Assembly (NCBI RefSeq): GCF_002893095.1 | Contig: NZ_PKQQ01000001.1 | Location: 620,001 to 684,000, forward strand | Length of the DNA stretch: 64,000 nucleotides | Direction: 5' to 3' | DNA from: Stenotrophomonas sp. VV52 | Lineage (GTDB): Bacteria > Pseudomonadota > Gammaproteobacteria > Xanthomonadales > Xanthomonadaceae | Part shown: piece by piece, positions 1 through 8,448 of the stretch | Layout: the number at the start of each line of letters is the position of its first letter | Numbering within the stretch: position 1 is the stretch's first letter | Notes under the pieces: model-generated | What the model saw: only the letters and a program-made list of their open reading frames with translations | The model's database searches: none | Told to the model about the DNA's origin: nothing | Made by a program: the position numbers and the translations under genes

Positions 1-849
1 CCACTGCATGCCCTGTTCGACCAGCACGCGCAGCCAGCTGGCCGGGTCGTGGCCCTCGGGTACCAGCTCGCGCGGGTAGGTGTACTGCAGCTGGGCCAGG
101 TCGAAGCGGCAGCGCTCGGCGATGCGCAGGGTTTCTTCCAGCAGTTCGGCCGGGTACACCGCCGCCAGCGCCTGGCGGCTGCGCAGGTGGCGTTCGCCAT
201 TGGGGAACAGGTGCCAGCCGGCGTCGGCGATGGTGCAGTGCTGGCGGATCGCGGTGAGCGTGTCCTGCAGCGCACGGCGGCGGCGCACGTGCATGTGCAC
301 GTCGCCACTGGCCACCAGCGGCAGGTCGTGGGCGTAGCCGAATTCCAGCAGCGCTTCCAGCCGCGCCACGTCGTCGGCGTCACGGTGCAGCTCCACCGCC
401 AGCCAGGTGCGGTGCGGGAAACGCGCGTGCAGCCAGGCGGCATCGTCGGCGGTGGGCGCATGGGAGGGCCACAGGCACAGCAGGCCCTCGGGCAGGGCCT
501 CGAAGTCTTCGCGCAGGCAGCGGTACTGGCCCTTGGCAGCGCGCCGGCGGCAGCGGGTGATCAGTTCGCACAACCCGGCATAGCCGGCCAGGTCGGTGCA
601 CAGCAGCACCACCTTGGGGCCGTCTTCGATCTGGAATTCGGCGCCGGTGATCAGCGCCAGCTGGTGCTTCTTCGCCGCCTGCCAGGCGCGCACGATGCCG
701 GCCAGCGAACATTCGTCGGTGATGGCCAGCGCGCGGTAGCCCTGTTCCTTCGCGCGCGCGAACAGCTCCTCGGCGATGGAGGCGCCGCGCTGGAAACTGA
801 AGGCCGAGAGGCAATGCAGTTCGGCATAGTCGGGCAGGGCCGTGCTCAT
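1..849 (-). CDS. dnaE2: Error-prone DNA polymerase DnaE2 (ImuC), N-terminal part, cut by window edge
   Basis: Translesion polymerase of the C family that works with ImuA and ImuB in SOS mutagenesis. Only the first 283 codons are in the window; the gene continues past base 1. The visible part is the PHP domain: it begins with a [17 protein letters not shown] motif at residues 8-24, followed by AITDEC and later SGDVHMH, as in DnaE-type PHP folds. The ATG at 847-849 overlaps the TGA of imuB by the pattern ATGA, so the three genes form one translationally coupled unit (imuA-imuB-dnaE2). Expected full length is over 1000 residues, inferred from the family. The reading frame is open throughout the visible part. 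Confidence 0.95.
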   Translation of the reverse strand, partial: MSTALPDYAELHCLSAFSFQRGASIAEELFARAKEQGYRALAITDECSLAGIVRAWQAAKKHQLALITGAEFQIEDGPKVVLLCTDLAGYAGLCELITRCRRRAAKGQYRCLREDFEALPEGLLCLWPSHAPTADDAAWLHARFPHRTWLAVELHRDADDVARLEALLEFGYAHDLPLVASGDVHMHVRRRRALQDTLTAIRQHCTIADAGWHLFPNGERHLRSRQALAAVYPAELLEETLRIAERCRFDLAQLQYTYPRELVPEGHDPASWLRVLVEQGMQW

Positions 850-2261
850 GCGAACCAGCCGTGCAGCATGAAGGGGCCATGCCGCGCGCCGGCGGCGGTG
901 AAGGCCCAGCCGCGCTGGCCGAGCGCGGTTTCCACCACGTAGTAGTCGCGGCGCACATCGTCTTCGTCCCACCAGCCCGATTCGATGCGTTCGGGTCCGG
1001 ACAGGATGCGCAGGTCCGGGTCGTACAGCGGCTGCGGGGTGGCCAGCAGCCAGCCCGGGCGCAGCGGCAGCACCGGCGGTGGACCCTTGGCCGCCTGGGC
1101 CGGGGTGCCGGTAGCGCGTTCGGGCCGGTGTTCGGCGCGCAGCGCCACGCCCTGCACGGCGTCGTCGCCGAGTCGCGCGCGCAGGCGTTCGCGCAGCTGT
1201 TCCCACGGCATGGCCTGCTGCGGGCGCGGGTCGAACAGGTCGCGCGCGGCCGGCACGAACGGCGGCAGGTGCTCGGCCTGCAGGCGCAGCCCGCGGCTGC
1301 CGGCGGGCAGGCGCAGGTGGTCGACGCGATTGCGGGCCAGCTCGAACAGCATCGCCGCGTCGCGTTCGGGGGCGAGCAGGCCGACGGTCAGCCGCGTGTC
1401 CGGGTGCTGTTCGTGTTCGAACCACAGGTCGAACTGCTGCGCGCCGCCATCGCGCGAACACAGGAACGCGGCAAGGTCGGCGGTGAGCCGGCGCAGCGGG
1501 AACAGCAGGGCCTGGGTGGAGTCGATCTCGTAATCGAACTCGATGCGCGCATCGAACCGGTCCGGGGGGCGGAAGTACTGCAGCGGCGGGCTGCCGATGC
1601 CGCGCAGCGCATCCAGGTGGGCCAGCACCTGGGCCGGGAAGCGCCGGGCCAGGCTGTCGCGGGGCAGGGCGAAGGCCGCGCCCAGGCTGCGCAGCCCGGA
1701 GCGGGCCAATACCGTGACCGCCTCGGTGGGCAGGCCGCTGCGTTCGATCGGAATCTGCGCCAGTGCCGGTTCCAGCGCGTCGGCATCCACGCCCAGCCGC
1801 GCGTGCACGCCGCTCAGCACCCAGGCTGCGTGCGGGTTCGGTGCGGCCACCAGCCGGTGGCGGAAGCCGAGTTCTTTCAGGCCGTCGCGCAGGCGCTGTT
1901 CAATCGCCGCCCAGTCGCCGAACAGGGCGCGGCTGGCGCCAATCTCCAAAGCCAGCGCATGCGGGAAGGCCAGGCTGACCTGCGAGCTGATGCCGTACAG
2001 CCAGCTGGCCAGCAGCTGGCGGGTGTCCTGTTCGGCGCGTGGGTCGTAGTCCACGGTGAGCATGTCGCGGGTGAGCACCTGCGCGGCCGAGAGCAGCATG
2101 CCGCGACGCAGGCCGAGCTGGCGCGCGGCCGGGCTGACCGCATGCAGCACCCGGCGCTGCGCCGGGCCGGTGACCAGCACCAGCGGCGCGCGCGGATCCG
2201 GCTGCTGGCGCAGGGCGGCGTCCAGCGCCAGTTGAGGCAGCAACAGGCAGGCCCACTGCAT
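846..2261 (-). CDS. imuB: ImuB, Y-family polymerase-like mutagenesis protein
   Basis: A 471-residue DinB/UmuC-like protein. In the family, ImuB is catalytically inactive and acts as the hub that links DnaE2 to the beta clamp and ImuA. It starts [17 protein letters not shown], and the metal-binding acidic residues of true Y-family polymerases are missing from this first strand, which fits ImuB rather than DinB. A little-finger-like region follows around residues 220-340, and a basic/Pro-rich stretch near residue 390 precedes the C-terminal tail ([18 protein letters not shown]), which is typical of ImuB. It lies 9 bases after imuA and overlaps dnaE2 by 4 bases. Length is normal for the family. 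Confidence 0.95.
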   Translation of the reverse strand: MQWACLLLPQLALDAALRQQPDPRAPLVLVTGPAQRRVLHAVSPAARQLGLRRGMLLSAAQVLTRDMLTVDYDPRAEQDTRQLLASWLYGISSQVSLAFPHALALEIGASRALFGDWAAIEQRLRDGLKELGFRHRLVAAPNPHAAWVLSGVHARLGVDADALEPALAQIPIERSGLPTEAVTVLARSGLRSLGAAFALPRDSLARRFPAQVLAHLDALRGIGSPPLQYFRPPDRFDARIEFDYEIDSTQALLFPLRRLTADLAAFLCSRDGGAQQFDLWFEHEQHPDTRLTVGLLAPERDAAMLFELARNRVDHLRLPAGSRGLRLQAEHLPPFVPAARDLFDPRPQQAMPWEQLRERLRARLGDDAVQGVALRAEHRPERATGTPAQAAKGPPPVLPLRPGWLLATPQPLYDPDLRILSGPERIESGWWDEDDVRRDYYVVETALGQRGWAFTAAGARHGPFMLHGWFA

Positions 2262-2270
2262 GGCGGCGCC

Positions 2271-2888
2271 TCAATGGGCCAGGGCCAGCGGCAACGGCTG
2301 CGCCGGTGCCATGCCGCCGCGGCATTTGAGGACCCGCACCTGGCCGGCGTCGAGCTGCAGGCGCAACGGGGCGGGGGAGGGGTTGCGCGCCTGGCGGCTG
2401 TCGCGGAAGGCGAAGCCCAGGCACTGCCCGGTTTCGGCGGCGACCTGCAGGCGGCGCAGGGCGCGGTCGTCGGCCTGCTGCGGCCAGCACAGCACGGCGG
2501 CGCAGGCGGCCGAGCGCAGGCACTGTTCGGCCGCCCACAAGGCCTCGCGCGGGTTGGCATGGACGACCTGCAGCTGGCTCAGGGCGAGCCCGGCCCCGGC
2601 CCAGCCGGGTGCGTGCGGCAGGTGTGGCGGGGCGACCAGCACCACGGTCTGCTGGAGCTGGCTGAGCCGGGCCAGGGTGGGCCAGACCAATGCCAGCTCG
2701 CCTTGGCCGGGCGCGCCCAGCAGCACCTCGGACAGGGCCGAAGGCGGCCAGCCGCCGCCAGGCAGCCGGCTGTCCAGCGCGGGGTGCCCGGTCGGGTGGG
2801 CCGCCACCTCGGGCACCGCCGCACGCGGCTGCCCGCGCCAGACCTGGCGGCTTTCCAGCAGCTGGTCCAGGGCTCTTACAGCGGCCAT
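2271..2888 (-). CDS. imuA: ImuA, RecA-like SOS mutagenesis protein
   Basis: A 205-residue ImuA (SulA/RecA-like) protein, first gene of the imuA-imuB-dnaE2 cassette. It shows the hallmarks GHPALDSRLPGGGWPPSALSEVLL (RecA-like core start, about residues 34-57) and a C-terminal ISA-like basic segment ending VRVLKCRGG. The Walker A region is degenerate, as in other ImuA proteins. The ATG at 2886-2888 is about 90 bases downstream of the predicted transcription start under the LexA site. Established role: ImuA interacts with RecA and ImuB to permit damage-induced translesion synthesis. Confidence 0.93.
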   Translation of the reverse strand: MAAVRALDQLLESRQVWRGQPRAAVPEVAAHPTGHPALDSRLPGGGWPPSALSEVLLGAPGQGELALVWPTLARLSQLQQTVVLVAPPHLPHAPGWAGAGLALSQLQVVHANPREALWAAEQCLRSAACAAVLCWPQQADDRALRRLQVAAETGQCLGFAFRDSRQARNPSPAPLRLQLDAGQVRVLKCRGGMAPAQPLPLALAH

Positions 2889-2987
2889 GGACGTGCCTCC
2901 CGGAAGGGCAGGGGCGAGCGGAGACGGGCAGGAAACCTGAACATGAAGCGAGCGTAGGCAGGGTCGGTGTCAAGGGGTGAGACCGAC

Positions 2988-3016
2988 ATGCTAGCGTGTT
3001 TTAGCAGAATTACTAA
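2988..3016 (-). promoter_or_regulatory. LexA-controlled promoter of imuA-imuB-dnaE2
   Basis: The bases 3001-3016 read TTAGCAGAATTACTAA, an exact match to the Xanthomonadaceae LexA pattern TTAG-N6-TACTA. Read on the minus strand, TTAGTA (3016-3011) can serve as -35 and TAGCAT (2993-2988) as -10 with a 17-base spacer, so LexA would cover the -35 element. Transcription would start near 2980, giving a leader of about 90 bases before imuA. The operator is read directly; the promoter assignment is inference from spacing. Confidence 0.82.
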
Positions 3017-3066
3017 TGAATTCTCCGGGTACTCGGGACCCTCAGGTGCTCATGATTCTGGACCGA

Positions 3067-3095
3067 AGAGCAGCCACGCAGGGCGTGGCTCTACC
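3067..3095 (-). repeat. SMAG-type palindromic repeat, GTAGAGCCACGC subtype
   Basis: On the minus strand this reads GTAGAGCCACGC followed by CTGCGTGGCTGCTCT: the GTAG start and imperfect stem of the Stenotrophomonas SMAG/REP-like family. It is preceded on the plus strand by CCGAAGAG, a flank shared with the next copy 83 bases away. Confidence 0.8.
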
Positions 3096-3149
3096 GGTGT
3101 CGGGGTGCCTGAGACTACGACCGGACAGACGTTCATGACCCCGGAACGA

Positions 3150-3178
3150 AGAGCAGACACGCATGGCGTGTCCCTACG
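3150..3178 (-). repeat. SMAG-type palindromic repeat, second copy of a direct pair
   Basis: On the minus strand this reads GTAGGGACACGCC followed by ATGCGTGTCTGCTCT. It has the same orientation and similar flank (CGAAGAGCAG) as the copy at 3067-3095, forming a direct dimer. Compensating changes in the stem (GCCACGC to GACACGC with the partner strand changed) suggest that pairing is conserved. Confidence 0.75.
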
Positions 3179-3425
3179 CGTCGGACCATCGTCGTGTTGA
3201 CAGACATGAACGCGGTCGCCCACTCTTCACGGCTGGGTACCCACCACGGCACCCGACGGATGCGATGGCTGTAGCGACAGGCGGAGGGGCCTGATCGTGG
3301 TCGGCGTACCCGTGTAGTTCCGATACCGGCCGCCTGCGTGCCGGTGTCCCGCCACTACGGCGCTGCACCCTTCTGCGGCAAGACTCCCTGGATTTACTGC
3401 GTCAGCAAAGGTGTTTCGCCCGCTT

Positions 3426-6275
3426 ATGAAAACGATTACAAAGCCGCTGGCCCTGACGGCCGCCATCGCCTTGTCGCTCTCCGCTGCCGCTTCGGCCGCC
3501 CCCGCTGCCCCCGCCGATGCCTTCACCGTGCTGCGCCTGGCGCAGGCGCCCACGCATCTGGACGCCACGGCCGTGGCCGCGCAGCTGCAGGCGCTGGACG
3601 TGGATGCGCTGACCATCGACAACGTCACCCGCGCCGCCGACACCCCCGACAGCGCGCTGGCGCCGGACCCGCTGGCCGCGCTGGCCGACCAGCTCGGCTA
3701 CACCTACCGTTTCGTCAGCGCCGATCCGGCTGCGGCCGAACAGCAGGGCAGCGTGGTGCTGTCGCGCCTGCCTGTGGAAGCCGAATCGGGTGTGGAAGCG
3801 CCGGGCCTGAACTACCTGCGCCTCAATGACGGCCGCCATGTGGTGGCGATGTACACGCGTGCCTTCCACCCCATCGACGATGCCATCGGTTCGCCGGACC
3901 CGACCATCAAAACGATGGTGGAAGGCTCGCGCTTGGGCGCCCCGGCGGTGCTGCTGGGCAGCCTGCCGCTCGACGGGATGCCGCTGGATGCCGGCGGCCT
4001 CCAGGCCGACCCGAAGCAGCAGTACTACAGCGCCGGCTTCGCGTCGGCGACGAGTGCGCCGATCAAGCTGCGGATCGATGCCGATTCCGCCCCGCTGTCC
4101 GGCCAGCTGCTGACCCTCGCCTACACCGCACCGGTCGGCGGCGACACGCCGTGGATGGACACCACGTTGAACGCCGATGCCCGCGCGAAGGCGCTGGTGG
4201 CGAAGATGACCGTGGACGAGAAGTTCCAGATGCTGCACAGCTACTTCGGGCTGGGCAAGGACGGCGGCCCGCTGCCGGAAGGCGCAGTAGGTTCGGCAGG
4301 TTTCGTGCCGGGCGTGCCGCGGCTGGGCATTCCCGCGCAGCAGTCGGCCGATGCGGGCGTGGGCGTGACCAACCCGGGGGGCATCCGCAAGGGCGACATT
4401 GCCACGGCGATGCCGTCGGGCCCGTCCACGGCCTCTACCTGGAACCCGCAGATCGCGTTCGCCGGCGGTGCCACCATGGGCCGCGAAGCCTGGCAGCAGC
4501 GCTTCAACATCCTGCTGGCCGGCAGCGTCAACCTGCAGCGCGACCCGCGCAACGGCCGCAACTTCGAATACGCCGGCGAAGACCCGGTGCTGGCCGGGCG
4601 CCTCGTCGGCGAGTCGATCCGGGGCGTGCAGAGCCAGCACGTGATTTCAACGATGAAGCACTTCGCGCTCAACGACATGGAAACCTCGCGCAACTTCCAC
4701 AGCGCCGAGATCGGCGAGCAGGCGATGCGCGAGTCGGACCTGCTGGCGTTCGAGATCGCACTGGATTCCGGCAAGCCCGGCTCGGTGATGTGCTCGTACA
4801 ACCGCATCAACGGCACCTACGGCTGCGAGCACGATTACCTGATGAACCAGGTGCTCAAGCAGGAATGGAAGTTCCCCGGTTTCGTGATGTCCGACTGGGG
4901 CGGCGTGCACAGCGGTTCCAAGGCGGCCCTGGCCGGGCTGGACCAGCAGTCGGCCGGTGAGGTGTTCGACAAGGCGGTGTACTTCGACCAGCCGCTGCGC
5001 TTGGCCGTGGCCGGTGGCACGGTGCCGCAGGCGCGCCTGGATGACATGGTGGCGCGGATCCTGCGCACGATGTTCGCGCACGGCAACTTCGACCTGCCGC
5101 CGCAGCACGTGCCGATCGACGTCGCGGCGGGTTTCGCCGCCGCGCAGCGCACGGTGGAAGAGGGCAGCGTGCTGCTGCGCAACGAAGGCGGCCTGCTGCC
5201 GCTGGCCAAGGACGTGCAGCGCATCGTGATCATCGGCGGACACGCGGACAAGGGCGTGATCGGTGGCGGCGGTTCGTCGCACGTGGGGTTCACTGCCCGC
5301 GGCACCAATGCGGTGCCCGGCGTGCTGCCGACCACCTGGCCGGGCCCGGTGATCTTCCACCCGTCCTCGCCGCTGCAAGCCCTGCGCGCCGAGCGCCCGG
5401 ATGCAACCATTCAATACGTGGACGGCCGTGACGTGGCGGCGGCGGCGCGCGCTGCTGCGGCGGCGGACGTGGCGATCGTGTTCGCCACGCAGTGGTCGGC
5501 CGAGTCGGTCGACCTGCCGCACATGCAACTGCCGGACGACCAGGACGCGCTGATCGCGGGCGTGGCCAAGGCCAACCCGAAGACGGTGGTGGTGCTGGAA
5601 ACCAACGGCCCGGTCGAGCTGCCGTGGCTGCAGCAGGTGCCGGCCGTGATGCAGGCGTGGTACCCGGGGATCCGCGGTGGCGAGGCGATTGCTACGCTGC
5701 TGACCGGCAAGGTCAATCCGTCCGGCCGCCTCCCGGTGACCTGGCCGGTCGACGCCTCGCAGCTGCCGCGCCCGCACGTGAACGGGCTGGGCTTCAATCC
5801 GAAGAACAAGCCGGACGACACCATCGATTACGACATCGAAGGCGCCAACGTGGGCTACAAGTGGTTCGCAGCCAAGGGCCTGGTACCGCAGTTCCCGTTC
5901 GGCCACGGCCTGTCGTACACGCAGTTCCAGTACGACAACCTGACCTACACGGCGATGGGGCAGCGGCTGGTGGCGACGGTCGACATCCGCAATACCGGCA
6001 AGGTCGCCGGCGCGGACGTGGCGCAGCTGTACCTGAAGCTGCCGGAAGGCAGCACCACGCCGATCCGCCTGATCGGCTTCCAGAAGGTCATGCTGCAGCC
6101 GGGCGAGTCGCGCCGGATCCGGATCGAGGCCGAGCCGAAGGCGATGGCCAGCTTCGATACCGCCGACAAGCAGTGGAAGATCGCCGAAGGGCGGTATGAG
6201 CTGCAGCTGTCGCGCTCGGCCAGCGAGCCGCTGCAGACGGTGCCGGTGGTGTTGAGTGGGGGTGTGGTGCGTTGA
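3426..6275 (+). CDS. Secreted GH3 beta-glucosidase with extra N-terminal domain
   Basis: A 949-residue exported glycoside hydrolase family 3 enzyme. The ATG at 3426 is chosen because it begins a signal peptide (MKTITKPLALTAAIALSLSA, cleavage near ASA-AP); an ATG 15 bases earlier would disrupt it. Residues about 240-600 form the GH3 barrel, with KHFALNDME near 409 and the nucleophile Asp490 in VMSDWGG. The second domain carries the likely acid/base Glu693 in SAESVDL, followed by LPDDQ. A fibronectin-III-like domain begins after GHGLSYTQF. Residues about 30-235 are not part of a standard GH3 protein and resemble a degenerate endonuclease/exonuclease/phosphatase fold (see findings). Substrate is unproven; beta-glucosides or oligosaccharides are likely. 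Action is periplasmic or extracellular. Confidence 0.92.
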   Translation: MKTITKPLALTAAIALSLSAAASAAPAAPADAFTVLRLAQAPTHLDATAVAAQLQALDVDALTIDNVTRAADTPDSALAPDPLAALADQLGYTYRFVSADPAAAEQQGSVVLSRLPVEAESGVEAPGLNYLRLNDGRHVVAMYTRAFHPIDDAIGSPDPTIKTMVEGSRLGAPAVLLGSLPLDGMPLDAGGLQADPKQQYYSAGFASATSAPIKLRIDADSAPLSGQLLTLAYTAPVGGDTPWMDTTLNADARAKALVAKMTVDEKFQMLHSYFGLGKDGGPLPEGAVGSAGFVPGVPRLGIPAQQSADAGVGVTNPGGIRKGDIATAMPSGPSTASTWNPQIAFAGGATMGREAWQQRFNILLAGSVNLQRDPRNGRNFEYAGEDPVLAGRLVGESIRGVQSQHVISTMKHFALNDMETSRNFHSAEIGEQAMRESDLLAFEIALDSGKPGSVMCSYNRINGTYGCEHDYLMNQVLKQEWKFPGFVMSDWGGVHSGSKAALAGLDQQSAGEVFDKAVYFDQPLRLAVAGGTVPQARLDDMVARILRTMFAHGNFDLPPQHVPIDVAAGFAAAQRTVEEGSVLLRNEGGLLPLAKDVQRIVIIGGHADKGVIGGGGSSHVGFTARGTNAVPGVLPTTWPGPVIFHPSSPLQALRAERPDATIQYVDGRDVAAAARAAAAADVAIVFATQWSAESVDLPHMQLPDDQDALIAGVAKANPKTVVVLETNGPVELPWLQQVPAVMQAWYPGIRGGEAIATLLTGKVNPSGRLPVTWPVDASQLPRPHVNGLGFNPKNKPDDTIDYDIEGANVGYKWFAAKGLVPQFPFGHGLSYTQFQYDNLTYTAMGQRLVATVDIRNTGKVAGADVAQLYLKLPEGSTTPIRLIGFQKVMLQPGESRRIRIEAEPKAMASFDTADKQWKIAEGRYELQLSRSASEPLQTVPVVLSGGVVR
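3427..3440. promoter_or_regulatory. Possible LacI-family operator overlapping the GH3 start codon
   Basis: TGAAAACGATTACA matches 13 of 14 bases with the LacI-like operator at 50034-50047 (TGAAAACGTTTACA). It overlaps the first codons of the GH3 gene, so the match could be coincidence from coding MKTIT. It is listed because sugar hydrolases are classic LacI-family targets in Xanthomonadaceae. Confidence 0.3.
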
Positions 6276-6318
6276 TGGTTTGCGTGGAGCCGGGCAGAGC
6301 CGCGCCCCGGCCGCAATG

Positions 6319-6343
6319 ACGCGTTCGTCCGATGAACGCGTCG
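6319..6343. terminator. Palindrome downstream of the GH3 gene
   Basis: GACGCGTTC, a 7-base loop, then GAACGCGTC form a perfect 9-bp stem 44 bases after the GH3 stop codon. There is no T-run, so it may be a processing or protein-binding site rather than a true rho-independent terminator. Confidence 0.4.
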
Positions 6344-6371
6344 CCACGCGCCCGGGCGGTGAATGGCCGAC

Positions 6372-6398
6372 GTGGAGCCGGGCAGAGCCCGGCTCTAC
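6372..6398 (-). repeat. SMAG repeat between GH3 and ester hydrolase genes
   Basis: On the minus strand this reads GTAGAGCCGGGCTCTGCCCGGCT, the canonical SMAG core. A degenerate half-copy (GTGGAGCCGGGCAGAGCC) lies at about 6286-6303, so this intergenic region may carry an eroded dimer. Confidence 0.85.
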
Positions 6399-6513
6399 CC
6401 CGGCACGGTTTGCCGGAGAAGGCCGTTCGCGGCCAACCATCGACACATATCCGGCAGGGACGAACAGCGCTAGGCTTCAACGGTTCGTCGCCATCACCTT
6501 CCCGGAGAGAGCC

Positions 6514-8406
6514 ATGCGTGTTCGTGTCGTGCCTGTGCTGTTGAGCCTGATGATTGCCGCCAGCGTGTCGGCGCAGACCGCGCCGATGACGCCGGACATT
6601 CCAGCCAAGGGGTTCGTGACCCCGACCGCGGGCTTCGACTACGACAAGCGCGAGGTCATGGTGCCGATGCGCGATGGCACCAAGCTGTATACGGTGATCG
6701 TGGTGCCCAAGGGTGCCCACAATGCGCCGATGCTGCTTACCCGCACCCCGTACGACGCCGCCAACCGGGCAAAGCGCATGGATTCGCCGCACATGCGCGA
6801 CATCCTGCCGCAGGGCGATGAGGTATTCGTCGACGCCGGCTATATCCGCGTGTTCCAGGATATCCGCGGCAAGCACGGCTCCGAAGGCGACTACGTGATG
6901 ACCCGGCCGCTGCGCGGTCCGCTCAATGGCACCAAGGTCGACCACGCCACCGATGCGTGGGACACCATCGACTGGCTGGTCAAGCATGTGCCGGAAAGCA
7001 ACGGCAAGGTCGGCATGCTCGGCTCGTCGTATGAAGGCTTCACCGTGGTGATGGCGCTGACCGACCCGCATCCCGCGCTGAAGGTGGCCGCGCCGCAGAG
7101 CCCGATGATCGATGGCTGGATGGGCGACGACTGGCTCAACTACGGTGCCTTCCGCCAGGTCAACTTCGGCTACTTCACCGGCCAGCTGGCCAAGCGTGGC
7201 AAGGGCCCGTCCATTCCCAGCGTCGGCTACGACGACTACACCACCTTCCTGCGCGCCGGGTCGGCCGGCGACTATGCCAAGGCCAACGGCATCGACCAGC
7301 TGCCGTGGTGGCACAAGCTGGTGGAACACCCGTCCTACGACGCGTTCTGGCAGGAACAGGCGCTGGACAAGCGCATGGCCAGCACCCCGTTGAAGGTGCC
7401 GACCATGTGGCTGCAGGGCCTGTGGGACCAGGAAGACATGTGGGGCGCAGTGCACAGCTATGCGGCGATGGAACCGCGCGACACTGGCAATACCCTCAAT
7501 TACCTGGTGATGGGCCCGTGGCGGCACAGCCAGGTGAACTATGACGGCGCCAACCTGGGCGCACTCAAGTTCGACGGCGACACCGCGCTGCAGTTCCGCC
7601 GCGACGTGCTCAAGCCGTTCTTCGACCAGTACCTGGTCGATGGCGCGGCCAAGGCCGATACCCCGCCAGTGCTGATCTACAACACCGGCGAGAACCATTG
7701 GGACCGCCTGCAGCAGTGGCCGCGTACCGCCGCGCAGACCAAGCCGCTGTACCTGCGTGCCGGCGGCAAGCTCTCGTTCGAGGCGCCGCAGGCGGGCGAG
7801 GCGACCTATGACGCGTACGTGTCCGACCCGGCCAAACCGGTGCCGTTCGTGCCGCGCCCGGTGCGCTTCGCCGACCGCGACATGTGGACTACGTGGCTGG
7901 TCAAGGACCAGCGCTTCGTCGATGGTCGCCCGGACGTGCTCACCTTCGTCAGCGAGCCGCTGACCGAACCGCTGCGCATCGGCGGCGCGCCCCAGGTGAA
8001 CCTGCAGGCGGCCACCAGCGGCAGCGACAGCGACTGGGTGGTGAAGCTGATCGACGTGTATCCGGACCAGGTGCCTTCGACGCCGGAAATGGGCGGGTAT
8101 GAGCTGGCGGTGTCGATGGCGATTTTCCGCGGGCGCTATCGCGAGAGCTTCAGCGAGCCGAAGGCGATTGCCGCGAACCAGGTGCTGGATTACAAATTCG
8201 GCCTGCCCACCGCCAACCATGTATTCCAGCCCGGCCACCGGGTGATGGTGCAGGTGCAGTCGACGCTGTTCCCGCTGTACGACCGCAACCCGCAGACCTT
8301 CGTGCCCAACATCTACCTGGCCAAGCCGGGCGATTACCAGAAGGCGACCCAGCAGGTGTGGCACGCACCGCAGCAGGCGAGTTTCATTTCGTTGCCGGTG
8401 TATTGA
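6514..8406 (+). CDS. Alpha-amino acid ester hydrolase (CocE/NonD family), secreted
   Basis: A 630-residue serine hydrolase of the CocE/X-Pro dipeptidyl-peptidase superfamily, closest in motif to alpha-amino acid ester hydrolases of Xanthomonas, which hydrolyse amino acid esters and acylate beta-lactam nuclei. The start at 6514 has GGAGAGA upstream and opens a signal peptide (MRVRVVPVLLSLMIAASVSA). The catalytic triad is visible: Ser172 in GSSYEG, Asp305 in LWDQED, His338 in GPWRH. A GWMGDDWLNYGAFRQ stretch typical of this enzyme group follows the nucleophile. The C-terminal third is a jelly-roll domain. The protein is presumably periplasmic. Physiological substrate is unknown; small peptides or amino acid esters are likely. 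Confidence 0.9.
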   Translation: MRVRVVPVLLSLMIAASVSAQTAPMTPDIPAKGFVTPTAGFDYDKREVMVPMRDGTKLYTVIVVPKGAHNAPMLLTRTPYDAANRAKRMDSPHMRDILPQGDEVFVDAGYIRVFQDIRGKHGSEGDYVMTRPLRGPLNGTKVDHATDAWDTIDWLVKHVPESNGKVGMLGSSYEGFTVVMALTDPHPALKVAAPQSPMIDGWMGDDWLNYGAFRQVNFGYFTGQLAKRGKGPSIPSVGYDDYTTFLRAGSAGDYAKANGIDQLPWWHKLVEHPSYDAFWQEQALDKRMASTPLKVPTMWLQGLWDQEDMWGAVHSYAAMEPRDTGNTLNYLVMGPWRHSQVNYDGANLGALKFDGDTALQFRRDVLKPFFDQYLVDGAAKADTPPVLIYNTGENHWDRLQQWPRTAAQTKPLYLRAGGKLSFEAPQAGEATYDAYVSDPAKPVPFVPRPVRFADRDMWTTWLVKDQRFVDGRPDVLTFVSEPLTEPLRIGGAPQVNLQAATSGSDSDWVVKLIDVYPDQVPSTPEMGGYELAVSMAIFRGRYRESFSEPKAIAANQVLDYKFGLPTANHVFQPGHRVMVQVQSTLFPLYDRNPQTFVPNIYLAKPGDYQKATQQVWHAPQQASFISLPVY

Positions 8407-8414
8407 TCGAAACG

Positions 8415-8443
8415 AAGGTGCCGGGCCGCGTGCCCGGCACCTT
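8415..8443. terminator. Bidirectional terminator hairpin between convergent genes
   Basis: AAGGTGCCGGG (8415-8425) pairs perfectly with CCCGGCACCTT (8433-8443) around a 7-base loop. It sits between the stop codons of the ester hydrolase (8406) and the old yellow enzyme gene (8449), so it can serve both. Confidence 0.7.
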
Positions 8444-8448
8444 GTGCA

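Larger units (their letters stand above)
2889..3425. other. Non-coding region between imuA and the GH3 gene
   Basis: This 537-base gap holds the LexA promoter of imuA at its left end and two directly repeated SMAG-type palindromes (3067-3095 and 3150-3178). The remainder (about 3180-3425) shows no convincing reading frame. The promoter of the GH3 gene must lie in the last 200 bases, but no clear -35/-10 pair could be picked. Confidence 0.6.

Noticed and set aside
861..2957. A 698-residue open frame on the plus strand opposite imuA-imuB
   Set aside because: It is antisense to clearly recognised genes and its residues (many Gly, Gln, Arg, Val, Ala) show no domain; long open antisense frames are expected in GC-rich DNA with G/C third codon positions.
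6088..8364. A 758-residue minus-strand frame opposite the ester hydrolase gene
   Set aside because: The ester hydrolase has signal peptide and full catalytic triad on the plus strand; the antisense frame has no recognisable fold.
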